From assembly GCA_015501585.1 (NCBI GenBank), contig JADNRY010000011.1:310001-374000 (forward strand): a stretch of 64,000 bases of DNA, in the 5' to 3' direction. The DNA comes from Rhodocollybia butyracea (Eukaryota; Basidiomycota; Agaricomycetes; Agaricales; Omphalotaceae). A program made the translations under genes and the position numbers. Below, in pieces: positions 46,778 through 59,456 of this stretch (the first letter of the stretch is position 1; each line of letters begins with the position of its first letter). The notes beneath the pieces were generated by a model that was not told where the DNA came from, searched no databases, and saw nothing but the letters and a program-made list of their open reading frames with translations.

Positions 46778-47969
46778 ATGTCTTTAGCGCTGCCCTCGCC
46801 GGATGTACTTCGCCACATCGTCGATGTCCATTGCCATCCTACGGATGCACCTACAATCATTCCAGAGGCTATGGAAAATTTGGCCTTGGGCACTATCGTC
46901 TCCATGAGCTCTTGCTCTAGAGATCAAGTACTCGTCCGAAATTTAGCAATGTCATATCCGGACAAAGTCATCCCTTGCTTCGGTTTGTGCATATAACCCA
47001 GTTTCTTCGTGACATTCATCTTATGTTCCTTCTGACTCCTTCGCTCCTTTCATGGCTCACCTTGCCCTTGCTTACCATCAATGTTTTTCCCTCGGTGTTT
47101 ATGTAGGCTATCATCCTTGGTTTACGCACCTTATATCTCTCCGTGGAGATATCTCCAAAGAGGATCATTATCGACAACTGTTTGGTTTAGGAAACGATCT
47201 TGAAGATTTAGCCCTCCTATTACCGAGTCTCCCCGATCCAATTCCCCTTGGTAATATCATCGCTGAGCTTCGCCAGCATCTAGAGGAGTTCCCTCAAGCC
47301 ATGCTCGGGGAGGTTGGACTAGATCGTTCATTCCGCATCCCCTACGATTTCTCCGCCTCTCCTCGACGTCTTTCTCCATTTACTGTTCCGATCCAGCACC
47401 AGATATCGATATTACAGGCGCAAGTAGATCTTGCAGTCGAGCTCGGTCGAAATGTCAGCCTGCACTCGGTGAAGGCGAATCAAGCAACGACTGAATTTCT
47501 AGCCCAAACAAAGGTCAAGCATGGCAATAACTGGAATAAAATCAGTTTGGATCTGCATAGCTGCGGAATGAGCGCGGACTCGGTCAAATACATACAGGTA
47601 TAGTCCTGCCCATATATGTGAACCAATTAACAGCAGACACAGAGTCGTTATGCGAACATCTTTGTTTCACTCTCGACTGCCATTAATGTTCGATCTTCGA
47701 ATTACGTAGCTGTGATTAAAGCCTGTGATCCTGAGCGACTTTTGGTTGAATCGGATTACAACGACGTCAACATGTGCGCCCCTCAGACGTGGGACATGGT
47801 CTGTAGGGTGGCGGATGTCAAAGAGTGGTCAACTGAGACGGAATGGAAGGATGAAATTAGTCTGGAAGAATGGGGAGCAGTGAGGCGACTGGAAGCGAAC
47901 TGGATGAGGTTCAAGGCAGGAAATCATTCCAATATAGCACATAGAAGGAATATGTCCATGCTCAAGTAG
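46778..47969 (+). CDS. scn1: TatD-family metal-dependent hydrolase (Scn1-like)
   Basis: Starts MSLALPSPDVLRHIVDVHCH. The TatD metal ligands are visible in order: HCHPTDAP (HxH), GEVGLDRSF (Glu), SLHSVKANQ (His), DLHSCGMSADS (His) and LLVESDYND (Asp). The overall pattern, including FGYHPWFTHLI after removal of the first intron (about 46984-47104) and TWDMVCRVADVKEWS near the end, resembles fission yeast Scn1/Cut9-interacting proteins rather than bacterial TatD. Predicted to be a DNase or related phosphohydrolase. Three exons; stop TAG 47967-47969. Converges on GOS1, 95 bp away. Confidence 0.87.
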
Positions 47970-48064
47970 AGCCCACTAACGTTTTCAACACTCCAGAAAT
48001 GCGAATATTCTTGCGGACTTTGACGTTCAAAATATTCAAATGGAAGACCTTGTAGTTAAACGCT

Positions 48065-49000
48065 TCACCACAAGTAAGATAGAATGAGAATAACGCATAT
48101 CCCAATAACAACTCCCACTATGATTGAATCTCGTCTGCGCCTCGACTTGATCATGGAAACCAAATTACTTATACCAGGCATAGTATCTGTTTTTCAAGTT
48201 AGATGATTATATCAAAAGGTGTTTTGAACGTACTTAGTACATTACTCATGCGGGTATTGATGCCAGATAATGAGGAGCGCTGCCTCGAAAGGTCTGCTCG
48301 CGTCTCGTAGGCTTGGCTGAACATAGAAAAACTATCAGTACCGCACATAAAGAAAGATGACAGTTGCCGACCGACCTAAGCAAATCATCTGTCATGCGAT
48401 GCGAGCTATCGATTCTTCCTCGTTCAGCCAGTAATGAATCAGCGGCAGATGATTTGTATGCACTGTTCAAAGTACGGAATAGTTTACGAAAAGACTAAAA
48501 TTGGCAACAGTAAGACGCACTCGATATCATTCCTTACACCGCTCAGTAGATTGGCCTGGTCCCACGCATGCTGAACACTGGTCTACAATGAGAAATAAGA
48601 ATATCATTAGTCAACACACGAAGCCAATACATACTTTAGTACGCTTCAATTCTCGAGAATTGTCCTGAAATAACTCCCTGTGTCTTTGTATTGCACGAAG
48701 CATAGATGGAGACAGTGTTTCCGAGTCAAGAGCAGCCAGCTGTTCATTGGTTTCTTCGATCTGGATTACTGAGTAAGAGTGAATTCCAATGCCATACATA
48801 GCAAGCCTAAGCTGTACCTTTTCCAGTAACTCTTCAGCCTCCAATTCAAGGTCTTTCCACCGTTCCCTTGAACCTGCTGCTTCGACATCTTCAGAGGGCC
48901 GGGAAAGTGTAGAAACAAGTTGAGAATACGAGGTGAGTTTGGTGTCGAACAAGTTTTCTAGTGTCCTGCACTGTCTGTGAAGCTGCTCGTAATTGGACAT
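48065..49000 (-). CDS. GOS1: Golgi SNARE Gos1 (GOSR1/GS28 family)
   Basis: Qb-SNARE of intra-Golgi and ER-Golgi transport. Starts MSNYEQLHRQCRTLENLFDT; the N-terminal helical domain continues KLTSYSQLVSTL and ERWKDLELEAEELLEKVQ. Then RAIQRHRELFQDNSRELKRT, the SNARE motif region (LLAERGRIDSSHRMTDDLLS; QAYETRAEF) with a central Gln-type layer expected near GINTRMSNVLSTMPGI, the conserved linker NNLVSMIKSRRRRDSIIVG and a C-terminal membrane anchor (VVIGICVILILSYLW), stop TGA 48065-48067. Length about 225 residues is normal. Membrane traffic neighbours: the next gene on this strand is an Lgl/Sro7 SNARE regulator. Confidence 0.9.
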
Positions 49001-49489
49001 GATGTTGAAATGAGACGTGGTCTGCGCGGAGGCGCCCGTTCAAGCTGTGAGCGCTTAATTGGCCATACATGTCAACAATAAGTATCATCGAGTCTCTAAT
49101 GGTCCACAGATGGCTCTTATCATTCAAGTAGTAGCATGGAGCTCAATCAAGCCCACTGACGAATATGTTCAATATCGTCACTAAACTATCGCTAGACCTC
49201 GTGCTCTTTCCGTCACAGGCCCGGGATTCGTCTTGCCGCAATCCTCAAAGAAAACATTTGAAACGAAGGTGTCGGTTTCAATTCGTCGAGCCCCACAAGC
49301 ACAAGTAGGTTGCATAGTAAATTAAATATTCCCTGCAATCTTATTATTGAACTCAATAGTAACAATTCCAAACTTGTAAACTACGTGCGTTACAAGACGT
49401 CAATTGATGAAACCGGTTTTTCGGAGCGTCGAAAGAGTACTGACTCGCAAGTGGACTGTCGATATCAGTCCCTGTTCATTATTCTAAAG
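49001..49489. other. Intergenic between GOS1 and the Sro7-like gene
   Basis: About 490 bp holding the GOS1 promoter. A short plus-strand reading frame here has no features of a real protein. Confidence 0.5.
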
Positions 49490-52400
49490 TTAGCTTCCAA
49501 ATTTAAACCAGCTCTTTGCTGATTGTTCAGCCGCTAGTTTCTTTGCCTACGGAAAGGGCTCGTAAGGGAGCCACATTGTGTAGACCAAACACACTTACTT
49601 GATCAACCATACTTCGACTTCCCGACTCCAAGGAATTGAATCGGTCTTCCAGATCGCCCAACATTTCCCTATAACAGGTCATAATCAGTATCCTGTAGAT
49701 TAAGTTACAAGTATGCTTAGATACGCACCCTCGTTCCTCGAGTGCAGAGGTCAATCTATCATACAGCGAGCTTTGTGTTGCCGCAGCTTGTTTCACAATA
49801 TGCGATGCATCTCTGCCCGAACCGCCGGTGGCAGGCGTCGGTCTTGCTTGTTGAACAGGCACAGGTCTATCAGGTCCTCCGACTACAGTGATATCTCAAC
49901 TTCGCATCAACGTGAAAAAAAGAAGTTGACTGACGCAGGGTATCGATTTGAGTGCCGGTCATAGATTGGCCAAATCTGAACCATGAACTGATCATTGAAG
50001 TTGGTCCCAAAGATACGGGTTGAGGTTGTATAGGAATAACGGGTTTTGTGCTGAGAAAGTCAATTGCCGGTAGCATGTCAACGCGACGAGAGTTGAACAG
50101 CGTCCCGTAAGTAACTTGTCGGATTAGTCCGGTTTCGGGATCCCGAGTCCAAGCGAAAAAATCTCCCACTTCGTCGCATGCTACTGGCCTATAACAAAGT
50201 CAAATGGATAGAATAGAGTTTCAGATTCTACAAACATATAGGATAATGGAGGTAATGCCAAATTTTGCATGAATTCGAGATTCGGAAGAGAGTAGGCGCA
50301 AGCCTCATGATTTTCCGTGAATGCTACCAAAGCATAAGAGCCTAGGGGGGAAATCAGCACGCATGCAGCATCTCTGAAACAAATCTTACTGAGTTTTTGA
50401 ACTATCTGAACGTTCAACACCTTGCCCATCCTATGACTCCATTCAACTTTACCGACGCGCTCACCGGTAAGATTAACGTTACAACGAGCGCCTTTGATAC
50501 CAGCAATTACCAATAGTACTGGACTTGCACCCGAGTTGTCCATACAAGCCAAAAGTTTCGATCTGTTCGCTGTACAACGACTCCCACGTTTACTATCAAT
50601 GACAAAAATTTGCAACGGTTGAACGGGGCTGTCAGACTTCATTGGTTCCCCGGTGAGATTCCAAGACGAATCTACAGATCGACCAAAAGTGAATACTTTA
50701 AGAGTTCCTGAGCTATGTCCAGCGATGAGCCGCAGTGCAAGACGTTCATCTATATGATGATGAGGACCTTTCATGACAATGATTTAACGGTCTTACCTTT
50801 TTCAAGCGGGCTTATAGTCCACAGAAGCGAAGAGACTATATCGATATCAGATCCCATGTGTATAGAATGTCTGCTCTTAGGTTTTGTCACACGTAGAATG
50901 ACCTTCGGGCCTCTCATGTCGACTACGTACAGAGAGCCATCGGTATAGGAAACGGCAAGGAAGCCTAATGAAATGATTTAGAGCGGAGTTCATTGTCAGT
51001 ACAGTGACACAGTTTACCGATATCAGCCAGGGCGCAGGCAGACACTTTGCTTGTACTGGGGGACAGTGCAACGTATAGTGAGAATTTCGAGTCCATGCTT
51101 GCAAGATGCTTCAGCGATAGGAGTTCTGGATCAGGTAATTCTTCCGAGGGCGGAAGATGATTGGGGGAAGAACTGAGTTGGTATACAACGACCATGCCCG
51201 TAGAAAGAACGACAGCGCATTCCAATGACTCTGATGCCATTTCGACAAATTGGATAGTTGGATTCTGATCTTGCATCTTGGGCGCCACAGAAGCAGCAGT
51301 TAATACAGCGTTAACATCGATACTAAGGTGTGACAAGGGATTGGGGAATTCGCAATCAATGGGATTTGGTCTGAATTTATGAAGGAGCAGAGCGCTAGAA
51401 TCCCACATTCGAACCGATAAGTCGGCATACCAAGTGATAGATATGCGTTGAGGTTGAAACTAGCAGAATTAAGCAAGGGACTAGACTTTGAGAAAATGTA
51501 GCTTGCCTTGGATACATGTTCAACAGGATCCAGCCACGCAAATCCAGCATTCAAGGGCAAACCATGGTTATCATCCTTTGTACTTTGAATCAAAGAAGAA
51601 TATTCATCTTTGTCCACGATGCAGACGGTACCTCCTAAAAGCCCACTACTGCCATTGGAAAGATAGCCGGGAAGCTGCGTACGAAAAGGTTCATTGCTCA
51701 GCTGTAGTGACTGCAGAGTGTGGGTCAAGTCATCAAGGGTATCACGCTGCGCTGAACCCGCACTAAGTGGATCTTCATAGACAAAAGATGGGGGAGGAAA
51801 TTGGTATGCTTCAATAACACGGGTCCCTGCTATTGACTCTTTGATAACAAGGATTGATACAGGATCATAAGCTCCGGCGAAGTGAGGACTCTCTCGGGGT
51901 ATAAGGATGTAATCTTGCACTGTTCCATCAATACCATAGAAATAACTATTCAAGGGCTCGACCGAGGATCGCATACTTGTTTTGATGAGGGGATGCAACG
52001 AGGAAGGTTGGGTTGGAGGTATCTCGGCCGGATTGAATGCAGGCAGCCAATACACATTGATCCCTGGAGAATCTCCGGGCCCCAGACCACCTAATATGAC
52101 GAGGGCAGTTTCTCCTCCTCTTGGATCCGAAGAGTTTGGGAAGAAACACCATGATAATTTGAATATAGGCTCTCTCTCGAAAGGCGTTGCAGATTTGGAT
52201 CCTTCAGCAAGATGCGCTTCGAGCTGTAGAGCATCTATAACTTGGACATCAACATCGTCCAAAGTGCGGACTAGCAGAGGCTGATCTTCATCCTCGACCG
52301 CCCAGAATGCAATGGAACCGTCCGCGTATCCAACTGCGAAGAAGTGGCCAGCTGGATGGATAGCCATGCACATTGCTTCCGGCCTGCGAGTAGTAAGGAT

Positions 52401-53568
52401 GTCCTATAATAATAAATGAAGTCAACGAAAATGTTTGAGAAGCCAAGCTCACTTTACTTTCATACCCAGCACCTCCAGGGGCTCCAGGAGGGTAGATTAA
52501 CTGATTTGAGTGGTGATTTCAGCGAGTCTTTGAACTCGGGAAGGTTAGTACGCACCTCATAGGTTCGAATGGTATTGCGTTGTGTCTGTAAATTTGAGAT
52601 GAGTTATGCGAAGCCCCGCTGATGGTGAATGAATACCAGATCACACAGTACAATCCCTCCTGAATTTCATTGAAGCTGAGAGTTGCTCAAGGTCAAGGCT
52701 GGACGTACCTCCATAGACAACAAATAGGAGATTCAAATCTCGTGGATGAACTAGCGTGTCTATCGCGATGCCTCTATCGAAGTGAATGAAACAGCATAAC
52801 GAATTAAGCAAATATTATTCTCTTACGAAGTGGGTGTTGTCACCTCAGGCATTCCACTGGCGGCCATTTTCTGCTCATATAATTTCCACATATTCGGCAT
52901 CGAATAACTTGATTTTCGAAGACATTCCAAGTCATAAGTTCGTATTTCACCAGTCTGCAACGTTATAAAAGCCTTGAGATCTGAAATCAGCAAGTTTATT
53001 GAAGATGGAAGCTGGGGGCGAAACAAACGTGCGAATGAGATGGTGATATGGTCACTGAGCTATCAGGAAGAGATAAGTCATCGTAAGGCAATACATAGAG
53101 TTTTCTCACTTTACTTGATTGTATCGTGCAGAAGTTAAAAGCTTTGGCAAGCCATATGTAGACAAGTCCCAGATATAAAGCGTAGACTGATCGTCTGAAA
53201 AGGAAAATGAGGCATGGATGAAGGTATAGTGCTTGTTTGCGTACCAAGACACACTAACTTGAATGTGGAGGCTGAAATGTGAATAATCTTGACTCCATGA
53301 AGGTCGGGAAGAGGTATTTTGCATGAGACACCTGGCTGTCCAAGTAGCTCGATGCTCCCAGGGGTTCCTTTAATCGCTTTATCAGCTTTCATCTATAATG
53401 TCCGTGCAAAGTTTACACACCAACAGCCAATAGCCCAGCGATCGGCTCGTATGCAAGAGCAGTGACCTTTGACGCAATGTCAAAGGCCCGCAGCACCCCA
53501 GGAGCCCAATCTTGTTCTTCTCGCAACTCTAGAGAAAGATCGAGAAAGTGGTCGTGTTTGGAGAACAT
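49490..53568 (-). CDS. sro7: Lgl/Sro7-tomosyn family protein with C-terminal R-SNARE-like motif
   Basis: Exocytosis regulator with two WD40 beta-propellers. Exon 1 is MFSKHDHFLDLSLELREEQD and AFDIASKVTALAYEPIAGLL; a GTGTGT intron then gives LAVGTPGSIELLGQPGVSC. Later parts: STLYIWDLSTYGLPKLLTSA, ITLQTGEIRTYDLECLRKS, PEAMCMAIHPAGHFFAVGYA with DGSIAFWAVEDED, and FHEYDLS-type WD strands. The C-terminus HIVKQAAATQSSLYDRLTSA, LEERGEMLGDLEDRFNSLES, GSRSMVDQ then AKKLAAEQSAKSWFKFGS is a VAMP-like SNARE motif without a membrane anchor, as in tomosyn. Stop TAA 49490-49492; start ATG 53566-53568. More than ten introns. It binds plasma-membrane SNAREs in known relatives. Confidence 0.88.
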
Positions 53569-54643
53569 TGATTTACAGATCCGTCACGCTTTTATTCGAA
53601 AGGCACTCCGGCGAGGCTGCCCCGCCAAACCGTCGAGACCAAAATTTGGTCTGATCAAAAACCGAAAGGACCGATTTGACCGATTAAGACCGATTCTGGC
53701 TCAGGTGACCCCGTGACTTGGGAGAAAAAGGCAGGTCCGACTCATAGAAGGTTGTAGCCTGTCCGACACACTAGGAACCGGCGTAAACTTGAAATATGTA
53801 TACGTACTTCTTGTTTGTACAAGCAGCATTGCTCGTATCTAAATTTGGCCTTATTAAGAATGCTGCTTGTGCTTGAGAACTCATAAAGCTCTTTTGGGAG
53901 CCATCTTCTTACTGCTGCAGGGTATTTTCATAGAGAAGTATTCATATATGATGGATCTTTATGTGCCTCCTTGTAGGACATAAAAACCTCTTGTACTCGG
54001 AGTGCATGTATTTCAGTTTATGCCGGCGTAGCCGGCCGCCAGAAATGTAGCATAAGCGCCCAATTTCCGAATTTATGATTCTTCACCTTTTTATCAGTCA
54101 ATAAAATATTATACAGCTTGAATCAAGCCTATTAGAGTATGTAGGTGTGTGACCGCAAAAAAATATCTGATATTCAGCAGAGAAAAGATATTTGAAGGAC
54201 CGGAAGAAATACAGTTACAGTAAGTAAGTATAAGTTGCCCAATGATCAAAAATGCAAGTCAAATGCAAGCAAAGATATCGAGTCACACAAATATGTAAAT
54301 GTAGAATGGGCTAGCTCTACCTATTAGTATAGGTACTAAGTTGTTTGCCCAGCCTGAGGTCTGAGGCCTCGGTGGGTTTGCTTCCGTCTTGAGTCATAGG
54401 CCTGCGCGTGCGCCTGCGGCGCACGCGAGCCTCGGTATGACCAAGAATTCCTTAACACGGATCGTATATGAAGAGACTACTCTCGTAAACGAGCATGTTT
54501 ACAAACATTTGAGTTTGTTCAACCAAGATTGAACGAAAGATTACAAACAAGAATACAGATAGATGTAAAATGCACGGTAAACGAAGATGCTAGTGATACA
54601 GATCGGTAGTTATTAGTGTACATATCCAGTATATGAAGAATCA
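53569..54643. other. Gene-free stretch with hairpins
   Basis: About 1.07 kb without coding signal. It contains GCCGGC-GTA-GCCGGC (54022-54036), ACCTAT-TAGT-ATAGGT (54319-54334) and the long GC-rich hairpin listed separately. The right end is the 3' flank of the coiled-coil gene. Confidence 0.6.
54393..54441. repeat. Imperfect inverted repeat / strong GC-rich hairpin
   Basis: GTCATA...CGCGTGCGCC, a 3-nt TGC loop, then GGCGCACGCG...TATGAC. The inner 10-bp arms are perfect and the outer 6-bp arms are perfect, with a short mismatched zone between. It is far richer in GC than its surroundings. Confidence 0.75.
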
Positions 54644-57600
54644 TCATGCAAAGTCTCGCTGCGTCGTAGCTGAAGAAGCCCCGCGTATTTTACCTAACCA
54701 GCTACGCTTTTTCCCGTCTACCGGTGGCCCCACGGTGGGTGCACTCGGGAAGACGTTGTTTAAGAAGTCGGGCATGCTGGTAGCAGCAGGAGATTTCATG
54801 AAGACTGGATTGGCACGTTTCGGAGAAGGCATCGGAGCCATAGGTCGGGCTTGATGTCTCGTGGGTGTAAACCCTGACTGAATACTACTGAGGACTCTTC
54901 GAACCTTTGGTGTCGTGTTTTCAGCCTCGTCTCCCGGAAGGCTGTCTGCTGTGAACGCTTGGGGAGGTACTTCGTATCCTTCGAAATCGTCAGGCGCGGG
55001 ACGTTTCTTGCTCTGCGCAGCAGGTGAGGGTTCAGGCTGGGGCTTTTCTTTCTTGGGCGACATGGCCCTGAAGACGGGGCCGAGCACAGTCCGTCTTTCT
55101 GGAGTCTTCGGCCTGGGTAATGTTGAAGGTACTGAGACCACCCGATTCAGACGATCGGGAATTACAGGAGGTGATGTATTGCTAGAATGCAACGCAACTC
55201 TGGGAGTCCCCACCATAGTATTTGAACGGGGGCGGGATCCGGAAGCATGAGTAGATATGGAAGTCGGAGGAGATGATGACAATGACGACGCTGATGCTGA
55301 CGACGGGATCGAGGATGCTACGGACGAGGACGAAGGTATACGCTGTTCAACCACGACTGGAGACGGAAGCGTTGCTTTGGCGGCTGTAAGTTTGGCCTGA
55401 AGGTTGTTTACCTTCCTGGTCAAAGACTCCATCTTGTTTTTCAAGCTCTTGTTTTCTTTCATCAGTCTAACAGAGAAAACGTTAGTCGCAAACGTGACCC
55501 AGTAAATTGTGTTTGACTAACCCAAGTTTCACGTCGTCATTCTCCTCGATCTCCTCACATTTTCGTTTTAACAGATCCTCCATCTCATTATTACGTTCCT
55601 CCAACTCGGAAACAACTTGTTCCATACTTGGGCGCCCCTTGAAGGACTCCAACTCGCGCTGGAGTTGAGAAACCTCCCGTTTATGTTGAGCGTTCTGGAG
55701 ACTGAGACTGACCTCTGCCGCGTTACAGGCCTTTTCAACCTTCGCTAGATGGTTGTTGACTTGCTCGAGCTCTGCGCGTAGATTGTCGATAGTATGTTCA
55801 CTATCCTCAAATCAGCAAGAAAGAACTGAAAAGCAGAAAAAGCCTACCTTTCGTGAATCTGACTTTCTAAGTGGCGGGTCATGGATAATGAACGCTGGAA
55901 ATTGGCTTCCAAGGCAGTCATGTCCCGTTCAGTGGCCTTCTTCTCTCCATGCAAATTTTGTACGGCAGCATCCGTCTTCTCGATATTTGCTTCCAGTGTA
56001 GAAATCTGCTGAACCAGTTCCTCCACTCGGGACTCCGCTTGTTGATGTAAGCGGCTGATGCTCTGAAGTTCCTGCTCGTGAGACGACTGATCTTGAGCGC
56101 GCTCCTGCACCTCATCATTAACCTTTTGCTGTAGAGCAGACACTTGCTCTCGTAATTGATTCACCGCCGTGGATTCTTCGTCAAGTAATGTACGAGTTTC
56201 GAAGAGCTCGTCTCGAGCCTCGCTCAGTAGGCCCTCGAACCGCAGACGAGTTTCCGCCAAGTCGTCGACAGCATGTCGAAGGGAAGAATCGATTTCTTCC
56301 TGTTCCGATCGTGCAACGGAGAGTTCAGAGTCGAGGACAGCGACGCGCTCTTCCAATCGTTGAACTTGCTCGACTTGCTCCCGACCGATGGCTTCAAGGT
56401 TCTCCTTCATCTCCTTCAAGCCATTCAACTCTTCTGTTGCGTTCTTAAGCTGCTGTTCCACTTCGTCCTTTGATTCGGCCGAGTCAGCCAAAGACTGCTT
56501 CAGCTCAAGCTGAACAGAGTCATGTCTGGCCTGAAGCTCGTCGAACGCGGTGTTGGCTTCCACTAATCGTGACTGCAGTTGGCCAAGTTCCTCAACGTGC
56601 TTCATCTTCAACTGCACAAGCTCGCCCTCCAAATCATTGTGGACCACGAGCTGGTCTTTCTGAGCAAGTTGTCGTTGAAGTTCCTCGACCATCCTACGGT
56701 GTTCACCTTCTTTGGAGGCGAGTAAAGAACGGCTTTCCTCGACTTGAGATTCCAAATCTGTAATCGTTGCGGTACCTCGACTGATAGCAGCGGTAGATTC
56801 TTTTTCCAGACTATTCAGTTTGGAAGCGAGAGCAGTAGCCTCCGCAATACGTGATTCGAGCTGATGCTCAAGGTCACTAACTTTTTTCGACAGATCGATT
56901 TTTACCCGGTCGAGATCTTGTGTGGACATGATGCTATGAGTGAGCTCTTGCTGTGATAGCGCCAGAGATTCGGACATTCGTCTCGCACCGTCCTCTGACG
57001 ACTGTAAGCGCTGCTTGGCCTCCTCTAAGGCCTCGTTCAAACTCTGAACGCTATGCAACGTGTTATCGCGGTCATCGAGGAGACTCTGCATACGCGCGCG
57101 CATCGCGTCGATCTGACCAGCATCTACGTTCATCTTCTCCTTGGTTCTGGCCGAATTGAGGAACATGACTTCGATGATGGCCTCCTGCTCTCGGCCGCGA
57201 TCCTCAAGGAGCGACTCCAGACGCTCCACCTCCTCTTCAAGCCTCTCGACGTTTAGTATCGCTTCGTCCCGCTGTTCTCTCGCGTCCGCGCAATCTTCAA
57301 CCATAGCATCCTTTTGAGCCAATATCATCTCCATTTCCGTCGTCATCTCAGTCAACCTTTCCTCCTGCAGCCTGAGATTTGTCTCCAACCGCCTTATGTC
57401 GTGTTGATGAATACCAACTTGCTCGGTACGGCGCATAACACGGCCTTCTAGTTCCTCAATCTGGGAACGAAGAGTTTTAGTGGCTTGTGTCGATGGCATG
57501 TCGGAAAGCTGGTGGAATTGAAGCTGGGTGTAACGAGATTCCGCGTCGGTCAGTTCCTGTCGAGCGGAGGCGATGTCGGAATTTAGGTTAGCAACTTGCA

Positions 57601-59456
57601 CATGGAGAGAGTCGCGTTCCGACGTGACGGCCTCCACGATCTTTGATATCTCAACTAATTGCGCGTTCAAGTGATCCACCGTGTTTCTGGATTCTTGCTG
57701 CGCGGCATTGGCATCGTCGAACTTTGTCCTCCACTCGGTATCAAGGGAGGAAAGACGAGCCAGAGCGTCGTTTCGGTGGACTGTAGTCTCCTCAAGTAAT
57801 TGCATGGAGGTAGTCAACCGTGCTTCTGCTTCATGCAAGCGAGTCTCTAATAGAGAGTAGCGATGAGCCATTTCTTCGTGTGCAGAGTAAGCCGAGTTAC
57901 ATCGAGCTTCCATATCCGTTCGGTCTCTCTCCAAATGACCAATGACGATCGCAGAGCCCAGGACTATCCCTCGCAGCCGGCGGTGCTCCTTCTGCTCCTT
58001 CTCGCTAGTGATCGCGTCGGCAGTCGTGTCTGTAATGAAAATTGACGGAATGGTGACAGATGGAGGAGCTGACGATGAAGAAAGAGTAGTAATTCTTGTT
58101 TCAAGCGCTGTGATGGTAAACTTGGATTCCATATTCAAGAATTCCAAGTCTCTTCGAAGACCGTCGCGCTCCCCTCGGAGGCGCTCGACTGCGTTTAGCA
58201 GTCGTTCCATGTTTTCTACAGTTTCTCTGTCGGTGCCGGATGGTGGTTGGCTGACAAAACGCGTAAGTAACTTGTTGCAGACAAGAGCGGGATTGGCATA
58301 CTTTTGTAAGTTTTGAACCTCGGCTGAGAATAATCTATTCTGGGCTTCAAGTTCTCCGATTTTAGCCTTCGCAACTTCCACTTCGTCAAGGGCCTGTTCC
58401 TTTTCCTGTACAAGCTCGATGTTTCGGTCCTCTAGCTGTCCAATGCGCAGCGCTTCTGAGCCGAGTCTCTCCTCGCTCTTTCTTAACCTCTCTTTGAGAG
58501 CAGGAAGATCGCGTGCTTCACCAATGATCATCTCGAGCGCTTCAATCTTTGCATCGTCTTCGTCAATACGCTTGAGTAATTCCTCCTCCCTCTCCAGACC
58601 GCCTGTACCACCCTGTTGCTTGAGATACTGCAACTCGTCCTCCTTTTCGACGACCAATTCATCTAACTCTTTAATCCTGTTCCTCAAGCGAGCCTCTGAC
58701 GCCATGTACTCGTTGTTCGCTCTAAGTGCGTCGCGTTGAACCGCGTCTAACTTTGTTTGGATAGCATGAAGCTCGGTGTCGCGTGAACTCAGTGTAGTGC
58801 GGAGTTCTGTGAGATCGCTTTCGAGTGCGTGGATCCGCACATCAGATAGGGAAGATGACCTGGCTCTTGCTGGTGTCCACGGCGTAGTAGGAGCATTGTG
58901 TATCCTCGACGCCGATTCCAACTCCTTCACCCTTGCCTCCAATTTCCGCTTTTCGGTCTCCATCTTTGCTAGACGTGACTGATGACCATCGGAGTCGTGT
59001 GACAGAGAAACCAAGGCGTTCTCCAAATCTCTGGCCTCGAGATCTTTCAATCGAAATTTCTCTTCTGCGAAAGCCAACGCTGTCGAGGTATTTTGGGAAG
59101 TGAGATTACTGCTTTGGAGATCCGCGTTGACTCTAACTAATGAAGCTTCGAGTTGAAGAACACGAGAGGTTTCGTTGTTCAACTTGAGGAAGGTAATGTT
59201 AGCTTCACAACGCAAGATTTACAACACTACTTACTTTCTGTAAAGCATCATTGAGCGACTGCTTCATTTCTTCCAACTCTGCTGCCTTCTTTAGCAGCTG
59301 ACCTTGCTGTGCCGCAATCTGAGCATCTGAGGACCACAGACTTGGTGTCTACTAAGCAATTCGGGTAAATGAGAACGCACCTTTGCTTGATAGTTTGTCC
59401 TTTGTTGCCTGCATGTTTTCTGAAATATCATTCATCCCCAGCGTGAGGATGGACAT
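54644..59456 (-). CDS. Very large coiled-coil protein of unknown function
   Basis: About 1,500 residues. The start is probably ATG 59454-59456 (MSILTLGMNDISENMQATKD); an in-frame Met 84 bases upstream is an alternative. After two short exons, one exon of about 3.3 kb encodes an almost continuous heptad-repeat coiled coil, with a Pro-containing break (NAPTTPWTPARARSSSLSDV) early and a Ser/Pro/Thr break (SSSSAPPSVTIPSIFITDTT) in the middle. A further coiled-coil exon follows (55500-55800). The C-terminal exon is disordered and basic (RPKTPERRTVLGPVFRAMSP; PTRHQARPMAPMPSPKRANP) and ends GKKRSWLGKIRG...TTQRDFA at 54644. The layout suggests a cytoskeletal, spindle-pole or kinetochore scaffold, but no family was recognised. 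Confidence 0.75.

Noticed and set aside
49310..49522. Small plus-strand reading frame opposite the 3' end of the Sro7-like gene
   Set aside because: It overlaps the last Sro7-like exon in antisense and has no coding features of its own.
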